Of a stretch of DNA of 64,000 nt, positions 8,504-17,870 are shown piece after piece (the stretch's first letter is position 1; every line of letters begins with the position of its first letter). The notes below the pieces were generated by a model, which ran no database searches, was not told where the DNA came from, and was given only the letters and a program-made list of their open reading frames with translations. This stretch comes from Tenacibaculum sp. MAR_2010_89 (GTDB lineage Bacteria > Bacteroidota > Bacteroidia > Flavobacteriales > Flavobacteriaceae). The stretch is taken from assembly GCF_900105985.1 (NCBI RefSeq), contig NZ_FNUB01000005.1, forward strand, positions 1,612,001 to 1,676,000. Reading direction: 5' to 3'. Position numbers and translations under genes: made by a program.

Positions 8504-9295
8504 TTAGTGAATTTGAAAATGAATGTGATCATCATGTCTAACTGCCTTACAACCTTGAAAGCGAACTTTAGTAGAACTTATACTTAATCGTTTTTTTAAA
8601 TGAGGTTCAATAAAAATTTTTTGAACATTTTTATCTTTTGCAATTAAGTTAATTAAAAATGCATTTGCTGTATTTGAAAAAATCAAACTCTTGTTTGAAC
8701 CAAATGTTAAGTATTTAGTGAAGTTATATTGCCAATATCCTTTTGATTTACAGAAATTAGTAGTGCTTTTTTCTTGCTCTTTAGGTATTTCAAAAATACC
8801 ATAACCAGTGTTGGATGGTTTTTGATTGGTATGTTTTCCTGCTATATTTTTATAAATAAATGAAAGGTCTATTTTTTTTCCATCATTATGACTTAAGTGA
8901 GGTAGTAAAGGAAATCCATTAAGAAAAGGAAAATTAGCATCTAGATATACCAGTTGTAGATTCGGGTATTTATCATTAAATTTTTTACCTATAGTTTGTA
9001 ATGATTTGTTTAGGGGAGTGCTTACATAGTTTCTGTTTAATACTATTGTTAAGTAGGAGTGAGGAGAAACAAAACTAGAATTACTTATTTTTTCTCTTCC
9101 ACAAAAAGAGGCGATAGGTGGTATTAAAATAAATGTAGCTGTTAAATATATTCCAATAAAAATTGTTGTGTTTTTTAGTTTTTTGTACGGAGGGTTTTTT
9201 AAAAATAAAAAAGTTGACAGTATAAAAATTATACCGCCAACTTGAGTGATTATAGTTAGTAAAATGAAAATTAATAACTGTATTAATCTTTTCAT
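8504..9295 (-). CDS. LAS-type zinc peptidase, membrane-anchored
   Basis: The protein has two N-terminal membrane segments and a C-terminal domain with the LAS-family zinc ligands: His and Asp in SHNDGKKIDLSF and the closing RHDDHIHFQIH. This is the pattern of MepA-type and M15-type enzymes that cut peptide crosslinks in peptidoglycan. The start is set at the ATG at 9295 (MKRLIQLL), one base after the stop of the barrel gene. The longer frame would need a TTG inside that gene. It is the last gene of the TPR-barrel operon, consistent with an envelope role. Confidence 0.75.
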   Translation of the reverse strand: MKRLIQLLIFILLTIITQVGGIIFILSTFLFLKNPPYKKLKNTTIFIGIYLTATFILIPPIASFCGREKISNSSFVSPHSYLTIVLNRNYVSTPLNKSLQTIGKKFNDKYPNLQLVYLDANFPFLNGFPLLPHLSHNDGKKIDLSFIYKNIAGKHTNQKPSNTGYGIFEIPKEQEKSTTNFCKSKGYWQYNFTKYLTFGSNKSLIFSNTANAFLINLIAKDKNVQKIFIEPHLKKRLSISSTKVRFQGCKAVRHDDHIHFQIH

Positions 9296-9296
9296 T

Positions 9297-11075
9297 TTAA
9301 AACAATGAGTCAAACTTCCATGTGATTCCGCCTAATGCTTGAAATCCTTGAACCCCGAAGTTTGTATACTGCTGATAGTTGTTGTTTAAAACGTTTTTTA
9401 AATTTAAGAAAACAGAAAAGTCATCATGAAAATGGTACCCTCCATTAAAATTAATGTCTATATAACTTTTTAAATTTACAGTTGTAAAGGGAGAAGGTGT
9501 TATACCGTCATATTGTACGCCTTTTCTTTCTCCCACAAAAAATAAATTAGCTCCAGCATACCATTTATCAACTTTATAACTTCCAAATAATTCACCTCTA
9601 ATTTTTGGTTCGTTCCATGGGTGTAACTGATTTTCAAGTGTAAATTTATTGAATTCAAGGTTAGCACCTACGGTTAAGTTTTTTATGCCTTCAAAAGCAA
9701 CTTCACCAAAAAATGAAATTAACTTAGTGTCATTGTATATTACTCTAAAAGAGTTCCCAAACTCATAACCATTTAAGATAAAACCATTGCTGCCAGTAGA
9801 TTTTTTTCCGTCAGATTTAGAATAGTTTAGTGTGTAAAAAGGTCTGTCTTCAATATCGGAATAGCTAGCCTTAAAATTATAACTAAATTGCTGACTCATT
9901 TTTCCTTTAATTCCTCCAAAGGCATTATATTTCTCATTAGTTTGAGTGACATCTAATGTAGGTGAAACATATGGATTGTTGTCAGAATAATTCTTGTACG
10001 TATTGTTTTTTAGACCTCCTGTAGCTCCAATAAAAATATTAGCAAAGTCTTTTACAATTGGATATGATATTTCTACGTCAGGATATAATAAAAAATGGTT
10101 TACAGTTTTTTCTATATCCATAGAAAAGTATCCTTTACCTCCAAGTTTTATAGATAAATCTTTTATATTGAATTTATAATAAGGATTAACTCCTAAAGTT
10201 AAAAAACTATATTTAATTTCATTTTGACTTTCATATGCGTTAGCAAATTTTCCACCTAAAAAATTGACAGAAGTTTTTAGTAACAGGTCATTTAAATTTC
10301 TATGAATTCCTTCTAAAGGAAAGTTGAAATTAACAGCAGCATCAATATTGAACTCACTACTACTGAAAGCGTCTGAAAAGAAAGAAACAGATCCGTTAGC
10401 GGTGTCTATATATGAATCATCAAAATTAATTTTTCCATAAAGGTTATAGTATCCATATGTTTGAGCTTCTTCAATAGCATCAATTGTACCATTTGTGAAA
10501 TCAATATTTGTAGGCAATCCATACCAATTATATTTATTTCGTTCTAAATTTAATCCAGCTTCCCAAACAAAATAACGTTGAACTTGTTGGTGATATAAAT
10601 CAATATCTAAATTATAGTAAGTACTACTTAGTTTGGTGTTTTCAACAGGGTCTAGTGATAGCAGAAGTTTAGCATATACACCAGATTCACTATCACGATT
10701 CATACTTTTTCTAATATATGTTTCTATAAAAGGAGATACAATATTACCAAATCCTGCAGAGATATAATTATCATATAAGCGCTCACGTTTTCCTAGACTT
10801 ATCTTTTTTAAAGCACCACTTTTAGGAATAAAAGTAGAAGCAACAGGAACAGAAAATATTTGATAATCTAATTTTTTCTTTTCAGTTTCTTTCGTGTGCG
10901 TAATTGTAGGCTTTTCTTTTATTTTAAAAGCATCAGTAATTTTGGGAACATAAGAAGTAATTACTTTTACTACTTCTGTTTTTATAATAGTATCTTTTGC
11001 TTTTTTTGTGTTTTTATCTTGAGCATTTACAATTGATATTGTAAATAAAACAAGTAACCATACGTGCTTTTTCAT
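9297..11075 (-). CDS. TonB-dependent-receptor-like outer-membrane beta-barrel protein
   Basis: Starting at the ATG at 11075, the 592-residue product has a signal peptide (MKKHVWLLVLFTISIVNAQ) and then a long run of alternating amphipathic strands ending in aromatic F (LGGITWKFDSLF), as in outer-membrane barrels. The C-terminal part (SVFLNLKNVLNNNYQQYTNFGVQGF) is like the last strands of TonB-dependent receptors. No plug domain or TonB box is obvious, so it may be a barrel that works with the TPR protein rather than an active transporter. It lies 36 bases downstream of the TPR gene. Confidence 0.7.
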   Translation of the reverse strand: MKKHVWLLVLFTISIVNAQDKNTKKAKDTIIKTEVVKVITSYVPKITDAFKIKEKPTITHTKETEKKKLDYQIFSVPVASTFIPKSGALKKISLGKRERLYDNYISAGFGNIVSPFIETYIRKSMNRDSESGVYAKLLLSLDPVENTKLSSTYYNLDIDLYHQQVQRYFVWEAGLNLERNKYNWYGLPTNIDFTNGTIDAIEEAQTYGYYNLYGKINFDDSYIDTANGSVSFFSDAFSSSEFNIDAAVNFNFPLEGIHRNLNDLLLKTSVNFLGGKFANAYESQNEIKYSFLTLGVNPYYKFNIKDLSIKLGGKGYFSMDIEKTVNHFLLYPDVEISYPIVKDFANIFIGATGGLKNNTYKNYSDNNPYVSPTLDVTQTNEKYNAFGGIKGKMSQQFSYNFKASYSDIEDRPFYTLNYSKSDGKKSTGSNGFILNGYEFGNSFRVIYNDTKLISFFGEVAFEGIKNLTVGANLEFNKFTLENQLHPWNEPKIRGELFGSYKVDKWYAGANLFFVGERKGVQYDGITPSPFTTVNLKSYIDINFNGGYHFHDDFSVFLNLKNVLNNNYQQYTNFGVQGFQALGGITWKFDSLF

Positions 11076-11111
11076 TGATTTCAAGTGTTTAGCTTTAGTT
11101 TGTAACAAATG

Positions 11112-14100
11112 TTAGTTTTGTTTAGTTACTGATTCGTTGGTTTTTGCTTCTTTATTTTTAATAGTACGTAATTCGTTTTTAGCTTCTTCAATTACGTCTT
11201 TATATTGAGTGAAATTTTTAATAATATTCTCTAAAATATAGGTTGCTTGGTACGCATCTTTTAAAGCGTAATGATTTTTAGCCATAATAATATAGCTTTT
11301 AACTCCCCAATATTTATAGTTAGAATAATTAGCTATTAAATTTTGAATAGCTTTATTAGATTCATCGTATTCTTTATGATCATTTAAGAAGAAAGCATTG
11401 TAATAAAGGCATTCAGCTTTCAGTTTTCCAGTGGCTTTTTTATTCACCTCTATAAAGAACTCTTCAGCAGTTTGATAATCATCAGTTTTAAGTGATGCAC
11501 GAGCTATAATAATTTTAGCATCTTCTATAACTGAGTTATCTATTTTTCCATTACTTAAAACTTTTTCAGCGTAGGTAATTGCATCTGAGTACTTATTGTC
11601 ATTATAATAACCTTTCATTAAATTACTTTGCGCAAAAATGATATTTTGAGGATAGTTTGCTTCTTTTTCTAATTGTTGTAGAATTCGAATTCCATTTTTC
11701 CAATCATCATTGTCTAAGTAAATTTGTCCAAGTTTAGCTAAAGACTCTTCAGTAAATTCATTTTTACTTTGTGCAGCTACATATTCATAATGTGGTTTGG
11801 CAGCAGTTCCTTTTTTAATTTTATTTAATGATTGCGCTAAATAAAAATGAGCTTTTAAAGCATTTACTCCATTCGGAAAACGTTGTAGGTAATTTGTAAA
11901 ACCTTCAATAGCTTTGTTAGTGTTGTTTTCTAGAAATTTGTTTTCAGCAGATTGGTAGGTAGCATTGTCTAACTCGGCATTTGATACATTTACAAATTTT
12001 ACATTTTTAACCCAAGAAGCATATTCATCAACTTTACCTATGTCTATATATACATTTTTAACGTTAGTAACCGCTTGTTTAGCTTCATTTGAATTAGGAT
12101 ATTTAGCTACAACAGCTTTATATTTTTGTATAGCTTTGTTGTTGTTATTGTTGTTGTAATATAAAAGACCTTGACGAAGTAAAACACTTGGAGCATAACT
12201 GCTTTTAGGATGTTTAGTTAGTATTCTATTATATGCAGCTTGCGCTTTAGGAACACTACCTGTTGTTGTATATGTATTTCCTAGCTGAAATAAAGCATCA
12301 TCTTTTAATTGAGAATCTTCATAACTATTAGAAATTTTTCTTAGGTTTTCTATTTTATCATCACTTTTGCCTAAAAAACCATAGCTCATAGCTGTTTGGT
12401 ATTGTGCATAATCTGCTCCAGTACCTCCTTCTTGAATAACTTTATTATAGGCAGCAATTGCTTTGTTATATTTTTTAGTGGCATAAAAAGCATCTCCTAA
12501 TCTATTTGAAGCATCGTCATTTAAATCGTTATTATCATTTTTTTTATCTAAAAACTGTTGAAAATGATTAGCAGCATCACTATACTTTTTTAATTTGAAA
12601 AAAGTGTAACCAATATTATAATCTAACTGATTGAAGCTCGCAGAAGAATCATCAGTAACTAATAAAAATTGAGTTAAAGCAGTATTATAGTTGCCTAATA
12701 AATATTCAGTTTCTGCTAACCAATAATTTGCTTTATTAACAGTAATAGCATTTTCAGCTTTTGTTGCATTAAAAAAATAAGGTTTGGCTTCGTTTAACTT
12801 TTGCTCATTAAACAGTTGAATACCTCTGTATAAAGAAACCTCATTAGCTAGTTTTTCATTTTCAGGGTTTTTCTTGTTGCTGTTTAAGTATTCTAAAGCT
12901 CCTACGTAATCTCTTTGATGTAGGTATGAGGTTATTAAAAGTTCGCTAATTTCACTATTTTCAGGAGAAAGTGGATATTTAGCCAAATATTCTTTTAAAA
13001 CTTCAGGTACACTTTTATAAGGATTTCCTTGGTCATAACTTAGTTTAGCGTAATTTAACCATGAACCTTCAGTAATTTTAGAATCAAAATCCATTTCACT
13101 TGCATTTTTAAAAGCATTTAAAGCTTCAGCTTTTTTGTCAAGTCTTAAATAACATTCTCCTAAATGATAGTATGCATTTTGAGCTACTTTATTGGTACCG
13201 CCAATAATTTTATTAAAATTTTTAATAGCAGTTTCATAGTTTCCCTTTTTATAATATGCGTATCCTAAATAATAGTAATCAGTATTAGTCCACTTTCCTT
13301 TAGTACCTCTATACTTTGTAAGGTAAGGAATAGCCTTATCGTATTGCTTTAAGTTAAAATAACTTTCTCCAATAATTTTTGAAATTTGAGAAACTTCTTT
13401 TTTGTCTTTAGAAGTGTTTAATAATTTTTCACCAATTTGAACAGATTTATCAAAACGACCAGCTTTAAAACTAATATCTAAAATATAATAGTTAGCTTTT
13501 GCTTGATAAGTAGCGTCATTAGCTAATTGACTTAAGTTGTCTTCTGCTTCACCAAAGTTTTCTTGTTTATAGGCTATGTATCCATAAAAATAACGAGCAT
13601 CATTACCGTATATAGGATTTCCTAATAGCATTTTAAAACGTTCTTTAGCATCTTTTAAGTAGTTTGAAACTAAAAGACAGTAACCTATTTTATAATTTAA
13701 TTCGTTTTTTTCTTCTTGGTTTAATAACTTATCATTTACTTTTTGATACCATTTTAAAGCATGTGCAGCTTTACGATTAGAAAAATAATAATTACCTACA
13801 TTTAAATATGCTTTTTCTTTTTTATTACTATACGGATGGTTTTCAACAAAGCTTAAAACTTTATCGTTAGCATCATCTTGAACCAGCTTTATAGCACACA
13901 TTGCGTCATAATAATCGGCATCAGCTTTTATGTTTTTATGAGGTTCAGATTCTTTTGAAGTTTTAACAAAAAGCTTTTGTGCTGCGGCATAAGCTTTATT
14001 ATTATAAAGTTCAGTAGCTTTGTAAAAATCAGCATTATCTGTTGCATTAAATGTTGTTTTTTGTGCAATAATACCAGTTGTACAAGCTAAAAAAAGTAAA

Positions 14101-14135
14101 AAGAAAACATTCTTTTTAATACAATTAATTCTCAT
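11112..14135 (-). CDS. large exported TPR-repeat protein
   Basis: The 1007-residue protein has a signal peptide (about 1-24, ending IIAQ) followed by an almost continuous series of TPR-like helical pairs (for example YYHLGECYLRLDKKAEALNA and YWLAETEYLLGNYNTALTQ). It is like the long YbgF/BamD-type TPR proteins of Bacteroidota that act as periplasmic scaffolds. The following outer-membrane barrel and LAS peptidase genes suggest an envelope-assembly or cell-wall module. No catalytic residues are evident, and the partner proteins cannot be told from sequence. Confidence 0.85.
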   Translation of the reverse strand: MRINCIKKNVFFLLFLACTTGIIAQKTTFNATDNADFYKATELYNNKAYAAAQKLFVKTSKESEPHKNIKADADYYDAMCAIKLVQDDANDKVLSFVENHPYSNKKEKAYLNVGNYYFSNRKAAHALKWYQKVNDKLLNQEEKNELNYKIGYCLLVSNYLKDAKERFKMLLGNPIYGNDARYFYGYIAYKQENFGEAEDNLSQLANDATYQAKANYYILDISFKAGRFDKSVQIGEKLLNTSKDKKEVSQISKIIGESYFNLKQYDKAIPYLTKYRGTKGKWTNTDYYYLGYAYYKKGNYETAIKNFNKIIGGTNKVAQNAYYHLGECYLRLDKKAEALNAFKNASEMDFDSKITEGSWLNYAKLSYDQGNPYKSVPEVLKEYLAKYPLSPENSEISELLITSYLHQRDYVGALEYLNSNKKNPENEKLANEVSLYRGIQLFNEQKLNEAKPYFFNATKAENAITVNKANYWLAETEYLLGNYNTALTQFLLVTDDSSASFNQLDYNIGYTFFKLKKYSDAANHFQQFLDKKNDNNDLNDDASNRLGDAFYATKKYNKAIAAYNKVIQEGGTGADYAQYQTAMSYGFLGKSDDKIENLRKISNSYEDSQLKDDALFQLGNTYTTTGSVPKAQAAYNRILTKHPKSSYAPSVLLRQGLLYYNNNNNNKAIQKYKAVVAKYPNSNEAKQAVTNVKNVYIDIGKVDEYASWVKNVKFVNVSNAELDNATYQSAENKFLENNTNKAIEGFTNYLQRFPNGVNALKAHFYLAQSLNKIKKGTAAKPHYEYVAAQSKNEFTEESLAKLGQIYLDNDDWKNGIRILQQLEKEANYPQNIIFAQSNLMKGYYNDNKYSDAITYAEKVLSNGKIDNSVIEDAKIIIARASLKTDDYQTAEEFFIEVNKKATGKLKAECLYYNAFFLNDHKEYDESNKAIQNLIANYSNYKYWGVKSYIIMAKNHYALKDAYQATYILENIIKNFTQYKDVIEEAKNELRTIKNKEAKTNESVTKQN

Positions 14136-14235
14136 ATTTTTTAGTTATCTAGAAACTATAACGTTAGTTTTTTATTTTTGTTGGAGGAATAATCATCAAA
14201 AGTAATAAATGTTATAGAATTACGTAATAAAATTT

Positions 14236-14243
14236 TAATTTTG
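14236..14243 (+). promoter_or_regulatory. candidate -7 box for the ftsE-like operon
   Basis: TAATTTTG matches the Bacteroidota TAnnTTTG -7 consensus and ends 18 bases before the ATG of the ATPase gene. No clear TTG is present at the usual distance upstream, so the call is tentative. Confidence 0.4.
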
Positions 14244-14261
14244 TAAAAAACAATTTTACTT

Positions 14262-14951
14262 ATGGATATACCTGTTTTACATCTTAACAAAGCTGATATT
14301 TATCAAAGAGATAATTTAGTTTTATCTAAAATCGACTTTACACTAAATAAAGGGGATTTTTATTATTTAATAGGAAAAACAGGTAGTGGTAAAAGTAGCT
14401 TATTAAAAACATTATATGGAGATTTACGTTTACAACGTGGATTAGGGAGTATTGTTGGATTTGACTTAAAAAAAATGCAAGAAAAAGATATTCCTTTTTT
14501 AAGAAGAAAATTAGGTATTGTTTTTCAGGATTTTAAGTTGTTGAATGATAGGAATGTATATGAAAATTTAGAGTTTGTGCTAAAAGCTACTGGTTGGAAA
14601 AATAAAGTAGACATGAAAGATAAGATTCATGAAGTGCTTGATAAGGTGGGAATGAAGGAAAAGTACTATAAAAAAACTTTTGAACTTTCTGGTGGTGAGC
14701 AACAACGTGTAGCTATTGCAAGAGCTTTATTAAATGATCCAGAGTTGATTTTAGCAGATGAGCCTACTGGTAATTTAGATCCTAAAACATCTTTAGAGGT
14801 TATGGAGTTGTTAAATGAAATACATAAAAGCGGAAAAACAATTTTAATGGCTACTCATGATTATCAGTTAATTGTTAAGTATAAGCAAAAAACAGTTAAG
14901 TGTGAAGGTGGTGAATTGTTTGAGGTAGTGCAACAACAAACAAATGTCTAA
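14262..14951 (+). CDS. ftsE: FtsE-like ABC ATPase
   Basis: The 229-residue ATP-binding protein has Walker A at residues 38-45 (GKTGSGKS), signature LSGGEQQR, Walker [12 protein letters not shown] and switch His in MATHDY. Length and sequence best fit FtsE, which with FtsX controls peptidoglycan hydrolases at the division site. No ftsX lies next to it here, which is usual in flavobacteria, where ftsX can be elsewhere. The downstream glycosyltransferase gene overlaps it by eight bases, so the sugar genes are co-expressed. A general LolD-like ATPase is the alternative. Confidence 0.8.
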   Translation: MDIPVLHLNKADIYQRDNLVLSKIDFTLNKGDFYYLIGKTGSGKSSLLKTLYGDLRLQRGLGSIVGFDLKKMQEKDIPFLRRKLGIVFQDFKLLNDRNVYENLEFVLKATGWKNKVDMKDKIHEVLDKVGMKEKYYKKTFELSGGEQQRVAIARALLNDPELILADEPTGNLDPKTSLEVMELLNEIHKSGKTILMATHDYQLIVKYKQKTVKCEGGELFEVVQQQTNV

Positions 14952-16065
14952 AGGCAATTCTATAAAAAATACTAAAACAGTCTTTGTTGCGGTAACTAAT
15001 GATTTTTCTACGGATTATAGAGTTCAAAAAACATGTAGTTATCTTATAGAAAAAGGTTTTGAGGTTTTTGTTTATGGAAGGGTTTTACCAGGTACTTTTG
15101 AAATAAATATGCCGTATAAAATATATCATAAAAAACATTGGTTTAATAATAATGTTTGGTTTTATGCTGAATATAATATTAGGTTGTTTTTTTTCTTGTT
15201 GTTTAAAAAGTATGATTTTGTCTTGTCAAATGATCTAGATACTTTACCAGCATGTTTTTTTGCAAGCAAACTAAGAAAAACAGATTTGATATATGATAGT
15301 CATGAATTGTTTTCTGAAGGTCCAGAACTACAAGGTAGAAAAATAGTGCAAGGATTTTGGAGGAAATTAGAGAACTATTTTTTACCAAAGATTAAAAAAT
15401 CATTTACAGTAAGTCAATCTATTGTAGATTTTTATCATAAAAAATATAACAATTCTATGGGGTTGGTGAGAAATTTACCTTTTGCTAATCAAGAAACAGT
15501 CTTTGAAGAGGTTAATTTTCCAACTCAAAACAAAGTAATTTTATATCAAGGAGTCTTAAACCCTGGTAGAGGAATAAAACCTATGATTGAAGCGTTAGCA
15601 TTTTTAGAAGGTGTAGATCTGGTAATTATTGGGTATGGGAAAGTAGAGAAGGAGCTTAAAACTTTTGTAAAAGTAAAAAAAATGACAAATAGAGTTCATT
15701 TTTTAGGTAGAGTAGAAAGGGGAAAATTGCCTAATTACACTAAGAAAGCAACTTTAGGAATGGTATTAGAAGAGCCTTTAGGTAAAAGTTTTGAATATTC
15801 ATTACCAAATAAACTGTTTGATTATATTCATGCAGAATTACCTATAATTGCGGGAAGCCTACCTGAAATAAAAAAGGTAATATGTAGTTTTGGTGTTGGT
15901 GTTTTAGTGAAAAATTATGAGCCTAAAAATATCGCTTTAACTATAAAATATTTATTAAAGAATAAAGATTTAATAAACCAAATTAAATCAAATCAAAAAA
16001 TAGCAAAGGAAACATTGTGTTGGGAAAAAGAACAAAAGCAATTAGATAACTTTTTTATAAATTAA
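14944..16065 (+). CDS. glycosyltransferase family 4
   Basis: The 373-residue enzyme has the GT-B plan: an N-terminal domain with an IYDSHELFSEG segment and a C-terminal domain beginning VILYQGVLNPGRGIKPMIEAL, with the nucleotide-sugar region ending in SLPNKLFDYIHAELPIIAG. It likely transfers a sugar from an NDP-sugar or similar donor to a surface polysaccharide or glycolipid in the cytoplasm. It overlaps the ftsE-like gene and is followed within a few bases by a second glycosyltransferase. The exact donor and acceptor cannot be read from sequence. Confidence 0.85.
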   Translation: MSKGNSIKNTKTVFVAVTNDFSTDYRVQKTCSYLIEKGFEVFVYGRVLPGTFEINMPYKIYHKKHWFNNNVWFYAEYNIRLFFFLLFKKYDFVLSNDLDTLPACFFASKLRKTDLIYDSHELFSEGPELQGRKIVQGFWRKLENYFLPKIKKSFTVSQSIVDFYHKKYNNSMGLVRNLPFANQETVFEEVNFPTQNKVILYQGVLNPGRGIKPMIEALAFLEGVDLVIIGYGKVEKELKTFVKVKKMTNRVHFLGRVERGKLPNYTKKATLGMVLEEPLGKSFEYSLPNKLFDYIHAELPIIAGSLPEIKKVICSFGVGVLVKNYEPKNIALTIKYLLKNKDLINQIKSNQKIAKETLCWEKEQKQLDNFFIN

Positions 16066-16071
16066 ACTATT

Positions 16072-16827
16072 ATTAATCCACAAATATCCATAATCATTCC
16101 TTCTTTTAATAATTTAAAAGAACTTAAAGAATGTTTGTTTAGTATAAAAAAGCAAACGTATAAAAATTATGAAGTGTTGGTTATTGATGGAGATTCCAGT
16201 GATGGAACTAAAGAATTTTTGAAAACACTTGATGCTCCTTTTTTTTACCTGTCAGAAAAAGATGAAGGTATTTATGATGCCATGAATAAAGGAATAAGTA
16301 AGTCGAAGGGAAGTTGGTTGTACTTTTTAGGTACAGATGATAAGTTTTATGACAAAGATGTTTTAAAGAATGTAGCAACGTTTTTTGAAGAAAAAGATTT
16401 GGAGTTAATTTTTGGAAAGGTTGATTATAAAATAAAAGGCTTCTATCCTTTTATTTATAGTAAAAACAAAACTGAAAAGAAAGCAACGTGGAACTGGAAA
16501 ATTTGGATACGGAATTCAGTTCATCATCAAGCTACATTTTATAAAAAATCATTATTTGTAAATACTAAGTATAGTTTAAAATACAAGATTTTATCTGATT
16601 ATGCGATGAATATAAATTTATACAAGAGAAAATTAAGTTATAAAATAATAGAGGTATTTATTGCACAATGTTTGTCTTCGGGAGTTTCTAAAATGGGAAA
16701 ATGGAATATGTATAAAGAGGAAACTAAATTAAAAACTGAAGCAAGTTCTATGTTTTTTTATCCAGTATTTTATATTCTATCTAGTTGCAAATTCTTTCTG
16801 AAAAAAATACAATATGCAGTTAAGTAG
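16072..16827 (+). CDS. glycosyltransferase family 2, start codon unusual (ATT?)
   Basis: The protein is a GT-A transferase with VLVIDGDSSDGTKEFL, KDEGIYDAMNKG and the acidic GTDDKF motif. The reading frame is open from 16066 and encodes NPQISIIIPSFNNLKELKECL, the normal first strand and helix of GT2 enzymes, but contains no ATG, GTG or TTG before a TTG at 16135. Starting at that TTG would delete the first strand of the fold. I therefore place the start at an ATT (16072; ATT at 16069 also possible), just after the preceding stop. Either an ATT start or a mutated ATG explains this. The gene overlaps the oxygenase gene by 14 bases. Confidence 0.7.
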   Translation: MNPQISIIIPSFNNLKELKECLFSIKKQTYKNYEVLVIDGDSSDGTKEFLKTLDAPFFYLSEKDEGIYDAMNKGISKSKGSWLYFLGTDDKFYDKDVLKNVATFFEEKDLELIFGKVDYKIKGFYPFIYSKNKTEKKATWNWKIWIRNSVHHQATFYKKSLFVNTKYSLKYKILSDYAMNINLYKRKLSYKIIEVFIAQCLSSGVSKMGKWNMYKEETKLKTEASSMFFYPVFYILSSCKFFLKKIQYAVK

Positions 16828-17635
16828 AAAAGAAATAGGTGATTTGATTTTTAAAAGAATTACTGAAAAGAAAGATGAATTAAAAACTTTTTATAAAGAA
16901 AAGAAATCAACAATAGGATATTTTTTTTTAGATGATTTGTTGCCAGATGGGTTAGCTACTTGTATTTATGATTCTTTTCCTGAAGTTGAAGTTACTAAGC
17001 AGAAAAAAAGTATTAGAGAGTTTAAGTATGTTGCTTATCAAATGAATACGTACAACGCTTTATTAGAGGAGGTTGTTTATGCGTTTCAAGAAGAAAAAAA
17101 TGTAAGGTTAATTAGTGATATTTGTGGGTTGGATAAAGTGTATGCTGATGAAAATTTATATGCAGGAGGATTATCATTAATGAAGAAGAATAATTATTTG
17201 AATCCACACTTAGATAACTCACACGATAAAGATAGAGATAAATGGCGCGTTTTAAATCTATTATATTACGTTACTCCTAATTGGAAATTAGAACATGGAG
17301 GTAATTTAGAGTTGTGGGAACAAGGCTTGAAGAGCAAACCTGTTGTAGTAGAAAGTAGATTTAATAGGTTAGTTGTTATGGCTACTCATCAAAACTCATG
17401 GCACTCAGTTAGTAAGGTCAATGTTGATGCGGTAAGGTGTTGTATTTCTAATTATTATTTTTCTGATATCTCATATTTAGAAAGTGATACATTTCATGTT
17501 ACTACATTTAGGGGTAGGCCGGAAGAGAGGTTTAAAAATTTATTCTTGAAGATTGATAGTAATTTAAGATCTTTTTTACGAAAATTTTTTACAAAAGGTA
17601 TTAGAAAAAATCCTCATCAATACCGAAAAAAATAG
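16814..17635 (+). CDS. 2OG-Fe(II) oxygenase
   Basis: The 273-residue protein has the prolyl-4-hydroxylase-like core: iron ligands in NPHLDNSHD (HxD) and the distal His in WHSVSKV, followed by the Arg that binds 2-oxoglutarate (VRCCISNYYFS). The C-terminus is basic. Enzymes of this type in sugar clusters hydroxylate sugars, lipids or amino acids. It overlaps the second glycosyltransferase and is the last gene of the group, so it probably modifies the same surface product. The substrate is not known. Confidence 0.8.
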   Translation: MQLSRKEIGDLIFKRITEKKDELKTFYKEKKSTIGYFFLDDLLPDGLATCIYDSFPEVEVTKQKKSIREFKYVAYQMNTYNALLEEVVYAFQEEKNVRLISDICGLDKVYADENLYAGGLSLMKKNNYLNPHLDNSHDKDRDKWRVLNLLYYVTPNWKLEHGGNLELWEQGLKSKPVVVESRFNRLVVMATHQNSWHSVSKVNVDAVRCCISNYYFSDISYLESDTFHVTTFRGRPEERFKNLFLKIDSNLRSFLRKFFTKGIRKNPHQYRKK

Positions 17636-17673
17636 TTTTCCTTAACTTGTATTTAAATGATAAAAAGAGAAAA

Positions 17674-17742
17674 CCCACTCCAAAAAAGAAGTGGGAAAAT
17701 TGCTATGAAAAACTATGAAAAAGAAACATAAGTTATGTTTCT
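17674..17742 (+). terminator. two hairpins after the glycosyltransferase operon
   Basis: Two inverted repeats follow the oxygenase stop: CCCACT/AGTGGG (17674-17679 and 17690-17695) and AGAAACATAA/TTATGTTTCT (17722-17742, loop of one base). The second is followed by a T-containing stretch. They may end the plus-strand transcript, although neither has a strong U-tract. Confidence 0.35.
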
Positions 17743-17810
17743 CTTATCTTAAAGACGTTTGAAAATTAATAATCTTACAAAGAGAAGAAGATTTTAACGT
17801 TTTTTTATAA

Positions 17811-17841
17811 AAAAAAGCCTGAGTTTTTTAAACTCAGGCTT
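17811..17841 (-). terminator. rho-independent terminator of mdh
   Basis: Arms AAGCCTGAGTTT (17815-17826) and AAACTCAGGCTT (17830-17841) form a perfect 12-base stem with a three-base loop. On the minus strand the stem is followed by a run of T. It lies 30 bases beyond the mdh stop codon. Confidence 0.85.
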
Positions 17842-17870
17842 CAAATTAAAAATTTATTTTTAAAAGCTAA

